64,000 nt of DNA from Zobellella denitrificans (lineage in GTDB: Bacteria > Pseudomonadota > Gammaproteobacteria > Enterobacterales > Aeromonadaceae). How positions within the stretch are numbered: the first letter of the stretch is position 1; each line of letters starts with the position of its first letter. Of this stretch, positions 1-6,916 are shown piece after piece. The position numbers and the translations under genes were made by a program. The stretch spans positions 1 to 64,000 of the forward strand of contig NZ_NMUO01000003.1 of assembly GCF_002237365.1 (NCBI RefSeq), read 5' to 3'. The notes under the pieces were generated by a model, which ran no database searches, was not told the origin of the DNA, and worked only from the letters and a program-made list of their open reading frames with translations.

Positions 1-194
1 GTGGCGGCGCGGGCGGCGCTGGCCGCCACTTCCTGGGCGGTGGCCGACATCTGGTTCATGGCGGTGGCGGGCTGGTTGCTTTCGTGGTGCTGGCGGCCGG
101 TGTCGGTTTCGGTCTCCTTCATAAAGCGTTGCAGCCCGGCGCTGGCCTGCTGCAGGGTATCCCCCGGCTGGCGGGACGGGCGCTTTCCTGCTCT
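1..194 (-). pseudogene. methyl-accepting chemotaxis protein fragment
   Basis: Read on the minus strand, this stretch encodes part of the cytoplasmic signalling region of a chemotaxis transducer. The visible segment contains MNQMSATAQEVAASA, a close match to the family motif MNEMSATxQEVA, preceded by an ETDTGRQHHES stretch typical of the approach to that motif. A TAA stop in the same frame at 195-197 and no ATG before the RFMKE methionine mean no intact N-terminal half (sensor and membrane segments) lies upstream. The rest of the signalling domain would run off the left edge. It is either a 5'-truncated remnant or a frameshifted gene; the MCP assignment is firmer than the pseudogene call. Confidence 0.55.
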
Positions 195-244
195 TTACCC
201 CGGCGGCGGCTTGGGTCATGCTGCGCCTTTTGGGAGGAGAGAGC

Positions 245-517
245 ATGAAACCCAGAGTGGAGATCCGTTATTGCACCCTGTGCCGCTGGCTGCTGCGCTC
301 GGCCTGGCTGGCCCAGGAGATCTTGTCGACCTTCGCCGACGAGGTGGGGGAGGTGGCCCTGATCCCGGGGGACAAGGGCCAGTTCCAGATCTATGTGGAT
401 GGCGAGCTGATCTGGTGCCGGGTGGCCGACAACGGTTTCCCCGAGGCCAAGGAAGTCAAGCAGCGCCTGCGGGACAAGATAGCCCCCGAGCGCGGCCTAG
501 GTCACAGCGACCGCTGA
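245..517 (+). CDS. SelT/SelW/SelH (Rdx) family protein
   Basis: A 90-residue protein of the thioredoxin-like SelW family, in which a CxxC (or CxxU) near the N-terminus is thought to act in thiol redox chemistry. The motif is visible as RYCTLCRWLLRSAWLAQE, with Cys-x-x-Cys near residue 10, and the compact length is typical. The ATG at 245 follows the strong ribosome site GGGAGGAGAG; an upstream in-frame ATG at 218 has no such site. No partner gene is evident: the gene converges on the minus-strand acyltransferase, whose 3' end overlaps its last codons (497-517). The physiological substrate is unknown for this family in bacteria. Confidence 0.85.
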   Translation: MKPRVEIRYCTLCRWLLRSAWLAQEILSTFADEVGEVALIPGDKGQFQIYVDGELIWCRVADNGFPEAKEVKQRLRDKIAPERGLGHSDR

Positions 518-2233
518 CGGCTCCGCCTTCTCCGGCAGGTGGGGGGCGATATAGCGCTGATAGCGGCTGGCCTTGAGCCGGTGCAGATCCACCAGCACCA
601 GGCCGTCGATGCAGTCGGCAAAGTCAGGATCGGTACCGAAGTCGACAAACTGCACGCCGCCCGGCTCGCACAGCTCCGAATACTGCTTGTACAGGGTAGG
701 GATGCCGACGCCCATGTTGTCCAGCAACTGCTTGAGCAGCGTCAGATCCTGGTGGTAATCCTCGCCGCCGAAGGTGTCGCGCAGGGCGGGCGTCGTCGGC
801 GGCAGCGGCCGGCGCGAGCGGGCCAGGGCGGCGGACGCCGGGAAATGCAGGCGGTAGAAGGCCACCAGCAGATCCCGCGCCGGCACCGGCAGGGCGGCGC
901 TCAGCGAGACGGGCCCGAACAGGTAGCGGTAATGGGGGTGGCGGGCGAGGAAGGCGCCGATGCCGAACCAGAGGTAGTCCAGGCTGCGCCGGCCCCAGTA
1001 GGCGGGCTGGATGAAACTGCGGCCGAGTTCCAGGCCCTGGGCCAGGAAGGGCTGCATGGTTTCGTCGTAATCGAACAGGTGATGGCTGTAGAGGCCGGCC
1101 AGGCCCTTGCGGGCCAGTTGCTCGGCGGTGGGCACAAAGCGGTAGGCGCCGATCACTTCCAGCTCTTGCGGATCCCACAGCAGCAACTGGTAATAATCGT
1201 CGTCGAAGGGATCCAGATCCCGCCGCTTGCCGGTGCCTTCGCCCACGGCGCGGAATGACAGCTCCCGCAGCCGCCCTATCTCCCGCAGTATCACGCAATG
1301 GCCGGACCTGTGGTTGCGGGTGAGATAAATCGCCTTGCCATCCTGGGTCTGGCCCAGCAGCTCACATTTTTCCACCGCCTTTTTCAACTGCTGCCGGGGT
1401 TCGGGGGGCGCTATCGCCACCTGGGTCTCGAGCAGGCCGGGCTTGCCCTTGCCCAGGCGGTACAGATGGCGGCGAAACAGCAGGCAGAGCCCCTTGTCGT
1501 TGAGGCCGGTCTGGCGGCAGCTCTCCCAGGCGATGGGTTGGCCGATGCGCAGGGCTATCTGTTTGTTCCGCTGGCGAAACATTTCCCGTACCAGCAGCAA
1601 ACCGCCCAGCGGACGGCTGGCCAGTGAGCTTAAATAAAAGAAGGCGGAATTGCGTCCGCGGATATGCACCGGCACTATGGCCGCCCGGGCCCGGGTGGCC
1701 AGGCGGATAAAGCCCGAATGCCAGCGGCCGTCACGGATGCCCTTGGGGCCCAGGCGGGAGACTTCGCCGGCGGGAAAGACGATCACCGTGCCGCCCTGAT
1801 CCAGGTGCTGATGAACGGCGGCCAGCTGGGCACGGGCGGTCCTGCCGGTCATGTTGTCCACCGGCAGCAACAGGGAGGCCAGCGGCTCGAGCCGTGCCAG
1901 CACCTGGTTGGCGATGATGCGGGTGTCGGGACGGACCCGGGACACCAGCTTGAGCAGCGCCAGGCCGTCGAGGGAGCCGATGGGGTGGTTGGCGATGATC
2001 ACCAGGGGGCCCGAAGCCGGGATATGCTCCAGCTCCTGTTCTCGCAGGGTCACCTGAAAGCGGAAATAGTCGAGCACCTGCTCGACAAAATCCAGCCCGC
2101 GCAGGTGCGGGTACTGTTCGGCGAACTCGACGAAGGCCTGCTCGTGCAGCAGATAACGCAACAGCGCTTTGCAGCCGGGGAAATGCTGCCACCTGGGCAG
2201 GTACTCGGCGGCCAGGGTGTCGACAGATAACAT
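497..2233 (-). CDS. olsF: OlsF-like bifunctional acyltransferase (ornithine lipid synthesis)
   Basis: A 578-residue protein with two domains. The N-terminal half (roughly residues 60-270) is a PlsC-type glycerolipid acyltransferase with the catalytic NHxxxxD motif (NHPIGSLD) and a downstream VFPAGEVSRLG block. The C-terminal half (roughly 300-560) resembles OlsB/hemolysin-type N-acyltransferases (ELGRSFIQPAYWGRRSLDYLW). This two-domain order is that of OlsF, which makes ornithine lipids by N-acylating ornithine and then O-acylating it. The start ATG at 2231-2233 is preceded by GGGAGGAAG; a longer open frame continues upstream antisense to the patatin gene but has no coding character. It diverges from the patatin-like lipase, suggesting a membrane-lipid locus. 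The substrate is inferred. Confidence 0.75.
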   Translation of the reverse strand: MLSVDTLAAEYLPRWQHFPGCKALLRYLLHEQAFVEFAEQYPHLRGLDFVEQVLDYFRFQVTLREQELEHIPASGPLVIIANHPIGSLDGLALLKLVSRVRPDTRIIANQVLARLEPLASLLLPVDNMTGRTARAQLAAVHQHLDQGGTVIVFPAGEVSRLGPKGIRDGRWHSGFIRLATRARAAIVPVHIRGRNSAFFYLSSLASRPLGGLLLVREMFRQRNKQIALRIGQPIAWESCRQTGLNDKGLCLLFRRHLYRLGKGKPGLLETQVAIAPPEPRQQLKKAVEKCELLGQTQDGKAIYLTRNHRSGHCVILREIGRLRELSFRAVGEGTGKRRDLDPFDDDYYQLLLWDPQELEVIGAYRFVPTAEQLARKGLAGLYSHHLFDYDETMQPFLAQGLELGRSFIQPAYWGRRSLDYLWFGIGAFLARHPHYRYLFGPVSLSAALPVPARDLLVAFYRLHFPASAALARSRRPLPPTTPALRDTFGGEDYHQDLTLLKQLLDNMGVGIPTLYKQYSELCEPGGVQFVDFGTDPDFADCIDGLVLVDLHRLKASRYQRYIAPHLPEKAEPSAVAVT

Positions 2234-2326
2234 AACGGCTTCCTCCCTTGCAGTGGTACCCAAGCTAGGAAGCCCCCGTGACGGCGGTATTGCGCCGTCG
2301 TGATGATTTGATGACAGGGATACGCC

Positions 2327-3262
2327 ATGACCAACCATGTTCCGGTCAGCCTGGACCAGATAGCACCGCTCTATGTCCGTACCGACGGCCTCCGGGGCCG
2401 GCTTGCCCTGGTTTGCGAAGGGGGTGGCCAGCGGGGGATCTTTACCGCCGGCGTGCTCGACGCCTTCCTGGAAGAAGGCTTCGATCCCTTCGATATCCTG
2501 ATCGGCACCTCGGCCGGCGCCCAGAACCTGGCCGCCTACATGTGTGCCGCCCACGGCTACGCCCGAGAAGTGATCAGCGGCTATACCACCCGCGCCGAGT
2601 TCTTCCGGCCGCTGCATTTCGCCCGCGGCGGCGATCTGGTGGATCTGGACTGGTATTTCGAGGTGCTCGGTCAGACCCTGCCGCTGGATACCCGTACCGG
2701 TCAGAAGCGATTGGGAGGGCGGGAACTGCTGTTTTGCAGTACCCGGGCACGTGACTACCGGCCCCATTATTTCCGGCCGGCCGATGGCGACTGGCTGCTG
2801 GGGCTCAAGGCCTCCAGCGCCATCCCCCTGTTCTACCGGGCCGGGGTCGACTGGCAGGGCGAGCGCTTCGTGGACGGCGGCGTGGCCGACGCCATACCGG
2901 TGCGCGAGGCCTATCGCCGGGGCGCGCGCACCATAGTGGTGGTTCGTACCCTGCCCCAGCACAGCCGCTTCAGCCTGCAGTGGGCTCGCCGGCTGGAAGG
3001 CTGGATAGGGCGGGAGCGGCTGGGGGACCTGCTGCAGATAGTGGAAGCCCACGAACGCTGTTTCAACGATGCCCACGACTTTATCCGCCGGCCGCCGGCC
3101 GATGCCCGGGTGATCGAAATCTTCCCCCACCGGCCGCTGCAAAGCCGGGTGCTGGGCTCGACCCGGGCCCAGCTGGATCAGGACTACCAGCTGGGCCGTC
3201 GTTGCGGCCGCTATTTCCTGCAGGTGCTGGGGCCTGCCGTCATGACGGTGGCGGCGCAATAA
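2327..3262 (+). CDS. patatin-like phospholipase (YjjU/RssA type)
   Basis: A 311-residue patatin-family serine hydrolase. It shows the oxyanion loop CEGGGQRGIFTAGVL, the nucleophile elbow GTSAG with Ser62, and the DGG motif (FVDGGVADAIPV) that supplies the catalytic aspartate, so the Ser-Asp dyad is intact. Length and motif order fit the E. coli YjjU group. The probable activity is cleavage of acyl chains from phospholipids or other lipid esters in the cytoplasm. It is divergent from the OlsF-like gene, with a 93-bp spacer holding both start regions, consistent with coordinated membrane-lipid remodelling, though that link is inference. Confidence 0.88.
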   Translation: MTNHVPVSLDQIAPLYVRTDGLRGRLALVCEGGGQRGIFTAGVLDAFLEEGFDPFDILIGTSAGAQNLAAYMCAAHGYAREVISGYTTRAEFFRPLHFARGGDLVDLDWYFEVLGQTLPLDTRTGQKRLGGRELLFCSTRARDYRPHYFRPADGDWLLGLKASSAIPLFYRAGVDWQGERFVDGGVADAIPVREAYRRGARTIVVVRTLPQHSRFSLQWARRLEGWIGRERLGDLLQIVEAHERCFNDAHDFIRRPPADARVIEIFPHRPLQSRVLGSTRAQLDQDYQLGRRCGRYFLQVLGPAVMTVAAQ

Positions 3263-3376
3263 ATTTGTCGTCTGCCGGGGTCATGCTCTGGTCATGGCCC
3301 GGCTCTGTGTGTACACTCGCCCCCCGATTTTCAGGCCAAGCCGTCTTTAGGCCGTTACTATATTTAGGATGTAACG

Positions 3377-3475
3377 GTGTTGCTTGCTGAAGCGAGGGAG
3401 CCCACACCCTGGGCGCCGAACAATTATCGCACCGGGTCTTACCGAGGTCCGGATCTTCTATGGCCCTTACACTGA
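3377..3475 (+). CDS. possible speA leader ORF (32 codons)
   Basis: A short open frame starting at GTG 3377 and ending at TGA 3473-3475, 15 bases before the speA start. Its C-terminal part reads YRTGSYRGPDLLWPLH. It has no convincing ribosome site and may be chance. Position and size would suit a translated leader controlling a polyamine gene, as known for the E. coli speF leader peptide, but there is no sequence match to that peptide that I can see. Treat as a candidate only. Confidence 0.25.
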   Translation: MLLAEAREPTPWAPNNYRTGSYRGPDLLWPLH

Positions 3476-3490
3476 ATGGGGACAAAGAAC

Positions 3491-5395
3491 ATGGCAGAAT
3501 GGTCCGCAAACGACGCGCTCAAGGTGTATAACCTGCCTTACTGGGGCGCCGGTTTCTTTCATCTGGACGACCAGGGACGCGTCGTTGTCACGCCCGACAA
3601 AACCCGCCCCGAGGCCAGGGTGGTGCTCTCCGAGGTGGTCGAGCAGCTCAAGGCCGAAGGCTATGCCGCCCCGGTGCTGCTGCGTTTCCCCGACATCATC
3701 AAGAGCCGTATCGACGCCCTGTTCAATGCCTTCAACGGCGCCATCGAGGATTATGGCTACGAGGGGGACTACCTGACCGTTTACCCGATCAAGGTCAACC
3801 AGCAGCGCGGCGTGCTGGACGCGGTCACCAAGGCCTACAAGGACAAGCCACGGCTGGGGTTGGAGGCGGGTTCCAAGCCCGAGCTGCTGGCGGTGCTGGC
3901 CCATACCCATGAGACCGAGTCGGTGATCGTGTGCAACGGCTACAAGGACAAGGAGTATGTGCGCCTGGCCCTGCTCGGTACCAAGATGGGCCACCAGGTC
4001 TATATCGTGATCGAGAAGCTGTCCGAACTCGAGCTGGTGATGGCGGAGGCCAAACGCATCAACGTGACGCCGCGCCTGGGCGTGCGCGCCCGTCTGGCCT
4101 CCCAGGGCGCGGGCAAGTGGCAGTCCAGCGGCGGCGAGAAGTCCAAGTTCGGCCTGAGCGCCTCCCAGGTGCTGGCCCTGGTCAACCAGCTGAAGGACGC
4201 CGGCTGCATCGACTGGCTGCAGTTGCTGCACTTCCACCTGGGCTCGCAGATCGCCAATATCCGCGACATCCAGAAGGGCATCCGCGAATGCGGCCGCTTC
4301 TACGCCGAGCTGCGCCGGCTGGACGTGCCGGTGGACATCGTCGACGTGGGCGGCGGCCTGGGCGTGGACTACGAAGGGACCCGCTCCCAGAGCTACTGCT
4401 CCGCCAACTACAACCTGCGCGAATATGCCAACAACGTGGTGTGGGGCATCGGCAACGTCTGCCGTGAATTCGACCTGCCCTATCCGCGCATCATCAGCGA
4501 TTCGGGCCGGGCCATCACCGCCCACCACGCCATGCTGGTGGCCAACGTGATCAGCATCGAATCGGCCACCCCGACCCAGCCGGCGGCGCCGGCGGACGAT
4601 GCGCCCTTCCTGCTGCAGAACATGTGGGAAACCTGGGAAGACCTGTGCCGGGACGATCCGCCCCTGCTCGAGATCTACCACGACACCGTGGCCGAGCTGG
4701 CCGACGTGCACGAGCAGTACAACATGGGGCTGATGAGCCTGCAGGACCGGGCCTGGGCCGAAGAGGTACACCTCAATATCTGCCTCGGTATCAAGGCCAG
4801 GCTGGACTCGGTCAACCGGGCCCACAGGCCCATCATGGATGAGCTGAACGAGAAGCTGGCGGACAAGTGCTTCGTCAACTTCTCCCTGTTCCAGTCCCTG
4901 CCCGATGCCTGGGGTATCGATCAGATCTTCCCGGTGCTGCCGCTGGACGGCCTGGACCGGCCGCCGAGCCGGCGGGCGGTGATCCTGGACATCACCTGCG
5001 ATTCCGACGGCGCCATCGATCAGTACGTGGATGGCCAGGGGGTGGAGACCACGCTGCCGATGCCGGAGTTCATGCCCGGCCAGCCCCACTACCTGGGCTT
5101 TTTCCTGGTGGGGGCCTATCAGGAGATCCTGGGTGACATGCACAACCTGTTCGGCGACACCCACAGCGCCGAGGTGGTGCTGGACGAACAGGGCCAGGTG
5201 CAGATCAACAACATCAAGGAAGGCAGCAACGTGGCCGAGCTGTTGCGCTACGTGGACATCGATCCCAGCGTGATCAACGCCCAGTACGAGCTGCAGGCCA
5301 GCCACCCGGATCTGGACGAGGCAACCCGCGCCATGCTGCTGAAGGAGCTCTCCGCCGGCCTGGAAGGCTACGCCTACCTGGAAGAAGAGCTCTGA
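3491..5395 (+). CDS. speA: biosynthetic arginine decarboxylase
   Basis: A 634-residue fold-III PLP enzyme that decarboxylates arginine to agmatine, the first step of the agmatine route to putrescine. The PLP-binding lysine is visible in VYPIKVNQQR (Lys101), followed by the HFHLGSQI and DVGGGLGVDYEGT blocks typical of the SpeA group and the late CDSDG motif. Length is close to E. coli SpeA. I chose the ATG at 3491 (MAEWSANDALKVYNLPYWG); an in-frame ATG five codons upstream at 3476 abuts a possible leader ORF stop. No speB lies downstream; the next 450 bp are repeats. Confidence 0.95.
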   Translation: MAEWSANDALKVYNLPYWGAGFFHLDDQGRVVVTPDKTRPEARVVLSEVVEQLKAEGYAAPVLLRFPDIIKSRIDALFNAFNGAIEDYGYEGDYLTVYPIKVNQQRGVLDAVTKAYKDKPRLGLEAGSKPELLAVLAHTHETESVIVCNGYKDKEYVRLALLGTKMGHQVYIVIEKLSELELVMAEAKRINVTPRLGVRARLASQGAGKWQSSGGEKSKFGLSASQVLALVNQLKDAGCIDWLQLLHFHLGSQIANIRDIQKGIRECGRFYAELRRLDVPVDIVDVGGGLGVDYEGTRSQSYCSANYNLREYANNVVWGIGNVCREFDLPYPRIISDSGRAITAHHAMLVANVISIESATPTQPAAPADDAPFLLQNMWETWEDLCRDDPPLLEIYHDTVAELADVHEQYNMGLMSLQDRAWAEEVHLNICLGIKARLDSVNRAHRPIMDELNEKLADKCFVNFSLFQSLPDAWGIDQIFPVLPLDGLDRPPSRRAVILDITCDSDGAIDQYVDGQGVETTLPMPEFMPGQPHYLGFFLVGAYQEILGDMHNLFGDTHSAEVVLDEQGQVQINNIKEGSNVAELLRYVDIDPSVINAQYELQASHPDLDEATRAMLLKELSAGLEGYAYLEEEL

Positions 5396-5413
5396 CGAGC
5401 CCGGTTTGACAGC

Positions 5414-5444
5414 GGAAGCTGGAAGCGCAACGCTTCCAGCTTCC
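5414..5444. repeat. perfect 14-bp hairpin built from TTCCAGC heptamers
   Basis: A perfect 14-bp inverted repeat (5414-5427 and 5431-5444) with a 3-base loop lies 18 bp past the speA stop. Each arm is two copies of the heptamer TTCCAGC or its complement. There is no T-run, so it may stabilise the mRNA end or act as a non-canonical terminator. It belongs to the heptamer family seen elsewhere in the window. Confidence 0.8.
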
Positions 5445-5446
5445 AG

Positions 5447-5822
5447 CCTGACTCTTGGTCACAAGTTTCTGTTGACTTTCGATCAGGCAAAACATCGGCC
5501 AAAGCACACAGCTCCTCCGGCACACCGTGGGACCTGATACTCGCCTCTGGGGGCTCCGCCGCGCTTCTGAGAACCTGTTCACGATCTGGTGTACGCGGCC
5601 AAAGAGCACTACTCCGCCGACTCGCCATAAACCCATCCCTGGGGGCTCGACGGCGCCATCCCTGGCGCCAACGGTCGGCGGAGCAGCACTCTTTGTCCTC
5701 TCTAAAGCTCAGTGTCGCCTGTTGGCACCACCATCAGGCGACGTCGGGGCTTGAAAGAGGCAATCCCTGCTGCCTCTTCTTTGCGTTAAATCAGACAGCC
5801 GGACTTGTGACCAAGAGTCAGG
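5447..5822. mobile_element. 376-bp non-coding element with 20-bp terminal inverted repeats
   Basis: The 20-mer CCTGACTCTTGGTCACAAGT at 5447-5466 is repeated as its exact complement at 5803-5822. The interior has no convincing gene but holds a palindromic repeat (5596-5700) also present near 14.4 kb, plus a degenerate second copy around 5510-5570. TTCCAGC heptamers flank both ends, as if the element sat inside a heptamer array. It looks like a MITE or a large composite palindromic repeat; no target duplication was identified. Confidence 0.6.
5596..5700 (+). repeat. 105-bp dispersed palindromic repeat, copy A
   Basis: Begins CGGCCAAAG and ends CTTTGTCCTC, with internal CCGCCGAC and GTCGGCGG arms that can pair, and GGCGCC-TCCCT-GGCGCC near the centre. 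The same layout and much of the same sequence recur at 14349-14452. Confidence 0.7.
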
Positions 5823-5823
5823 C

Positions 5824-5865
5824 TTCCAGCTTCCAGCTTCCAGCTTCTAGCTTCCGCCTTCCAGC
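5824..5865. repeat. TTCCAGC heptamer array, six units
   Basis: Six consecutive 7-bp units: three exact TTCCAGC, one TTCTAGC, one TTCCGCC and one TTCCAGC. The array overlaps the 3' end of rsmS on the minus strand: the stop codon (5847-5849) falls inside the TTCTAGC unit and the last codons are heptamer-derived. Confidence 0.85.
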
Positions 5866-6014
5866 TCCTGCTGCCGTTCCAGTTTGCGTTCGAAATCCCG
5901 GGTGACGATGGCCAGGGCGGCCAGCGCCAGCGCGGGACTCACTTCATTCACTTCCAGCAATTCGATCAGGTCCACCGCCAGTTGAACTTCTGCCGGAGCA
6001 TCGGCCAGGCTCAT
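5847..6014 (-). CDS. rsmS: RsmS (YbaM, DUF2496) small regulatory protein
   Basis: A 55-residue protein matching the YbaM/RsmS family through MSLADAPAEVQLAVDLIELL and the AIVTRDFERKL segment. RsmS is described in Pectobacterium as influencing the Rsm secondary-metabolite pathway; the molecular role is otherwise unclear. The ATG at 6012-6014 has a GAGGAGCC ribosome site. The C-terminus (ELEGGS and the stop) is encoded by the TTCCAGC heptamer array, so this tail is probably variable between strains. Confidence 0.85.
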   Translation of the reverse strand: MSLADAPAEVQLAVDLIELLEVNEVSPALALAALAIVTRDFERKLERQQELEGGS

Positions 6015-6059
6015 GATAGGCTCCTCTTTTGACAATGCCGGACTCATCACCGGATTTTA

Positions 6060-6154
6060 CCCAAAAAAATGCCCAGCAGGGCTGGGCAAAGACTTAGTGC
6101 TTAATTGCAGTGGCATTACTTTTGAGCGGGGATAGGGCAGAAGGTTCCCGCAAA
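6060..6154 (-). ncRNA. candidate small RNA with intrinsic terminator
   Basis: On the minus strand an intrinsic terminator (GCCCAGC-CCT-GCTGGGC, 6071-6087, then seven U) lies about 170 bp downstream of the psrA start with no minus-strand gene feeding it. Upstream of it a second stem pairs CTTTTG-CGGG with CCCG-CT-CAAAAG. A possible -10 TATACG (6166-6161) would start a transcript near 6154, giving about 95 nt with two hairpins. I do not recognise a known sRNA family and the -35 is weak. Confidence 0.4.
6063..6087 (-). terminator. intrinsic terminator of candidate sRNA
   Basis: A 7-bp GC-rich stem with a 3-base loop (6071-6087), followed on the minus strand by a run of seven T (6069-6063). Confidence 0.75.
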
Positions 6155-6195
6155 AGATGCCGTATAGCGTAAAATTTTTTCGATGCGTTTTTAAC

Positions 6196-6239
6196 TTGAC
6201 AGTAACCGGTTTTGAAACGTAAATTTTAAACATGTGTTT
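6196..6239 (+). promoter_or_regulatory. psrA promoter and possible PsrA operator
   Basis: A perfect -35 TTGACA (6196-6201) is followed after 18 bp by TAAATT (6220-6225). Just downstream, AAAC-ATGT-GTTT (6228-6239) is an inverted AAAC/GTTT pair resembling the PsrA operator described in pseudomonads, which would allow autoregulation. The promoter is sequence-supported; the operator is inferred. Confidence 0.55.
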
Positions 6240-6255
6240 TATTTTGAGGTGATCA

Positions 6256-6885
6256 GTGAGCAAGAAAGATACCAAGCAGAAGATCCTCGACGCCGCCGAG
6301 GTGTTGTTCGCCGAGCAGGGGTTCAGCGAGACCTCGCTCAGGCTCATCACCAGTGCGGCCGACGTCAACCTGGCATCGGTCAATTACCACTTCGGCTCCA
6401 AGAAGGATCTGATCAAGGCGGTGATGGACCGTTACCTGGCGATCTTTATGCCCGGTGTCGACGAAGCCCTGAAACGCCTGCTGGCGGAGCCGGACACCAA
6501 TCTGCATCAGGTGTTCGACAGTTTCGTGGCGCCGCTGATGGCGCTGACCAGGATTAAGCGCCGGGGCCCGGAGATCTTCCTGCAGTTGCTGGGCCGCGGT
6601 TATATCGACAACCAGGGTTTCCTGCGCTGGTTTATTGTCAACCACTACGGCGAGGTGCTGGAGCATTTCACCCAGGCCATCCGCAAGGCGGCGCCCGAGC
6701 TGTCCTCCGCCGACGTGTTCTGGCGGCTGCACTTCACCCTGGGCACAGTGGTGTTCACCATGGCCTCCAGCGAGGCCCTGCGCGATATCGCCCGTACCGA
6801 TTTCAACGAAGAAATAGATGTGGAAGGGCTGGTGCGTAAGGTGATCCCTTACCTGGCCAGTGGCGTCGGTGCCAAGCCCTGTTGA
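6256..6885 (+). CDS. psrA: TetR-family regulator, PsrA-like
   Basis: A 209-residue TetR repressor. The N-terminal helix-turn-helix is clear (KQKILDAAEVLFAEQGFSETSLRLI, then VNLASVNYHFGSKKDLI), and the C-terminal ligand domain resembles PsrA, a long-chain fatty-acid-responsive regulator of beta-oxidation in Pseudomonas and Shewanella. The start is GTG at 6256 with a TGAGGTGA ribosome site. It sits 31 bp upstream of fadE in the same direction, so the two are probably co-transcribed and fadE is a likely target. The specific name rests on this context as well as on sequence. Confidence 0.8.
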   Translation: MSKKDTKQKILDAAEVLFAEQGFSETSLRLITSAADVNLASVNYHFGSKKDLIKAVMDRYLAIFMPGVDEALKRLLAEPDTNLHQVFDSFVAPLMALTRIKRRGPEIFLQLLGRGYIDNQGFLRWFIVNHYGEVLEHFTQAIRKAAPELSSADVFWRLHFTLGTVVFTMASSEALRDIARTDFNEEIDVEGLVRKVIPYLASGVGAKPC

Positions 6886-6916
6886 TTTGCCATCCCGGTT
6901 ACTAAGGAGAGGGAGC

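Noticed and set aside
2234-3259. N-terminal extension of the OlsF-like gene antisense to the patatin gene
   Set aside because: The frame is open only because it mirrors a high-GC gene; the ribosome site and family N-terminus place the start at 2233.
3467-5305. 612-codon open frame on the minus strand opposite speA
   Set aside because: Composition is a mirror of speA codons, with no family motif or ribosome site.
5501-5760. Small genes in the speA-rsmS spacer
   Set aside because: Short frames in this spacer lie within palindromic repeat sequence and have no ribosome sites.
6063-6087. Terminator of rsmS
   Set aside because: The T-run side shows it stops minus-strand transcription before rsmS, so it cannot end rsmS itself.
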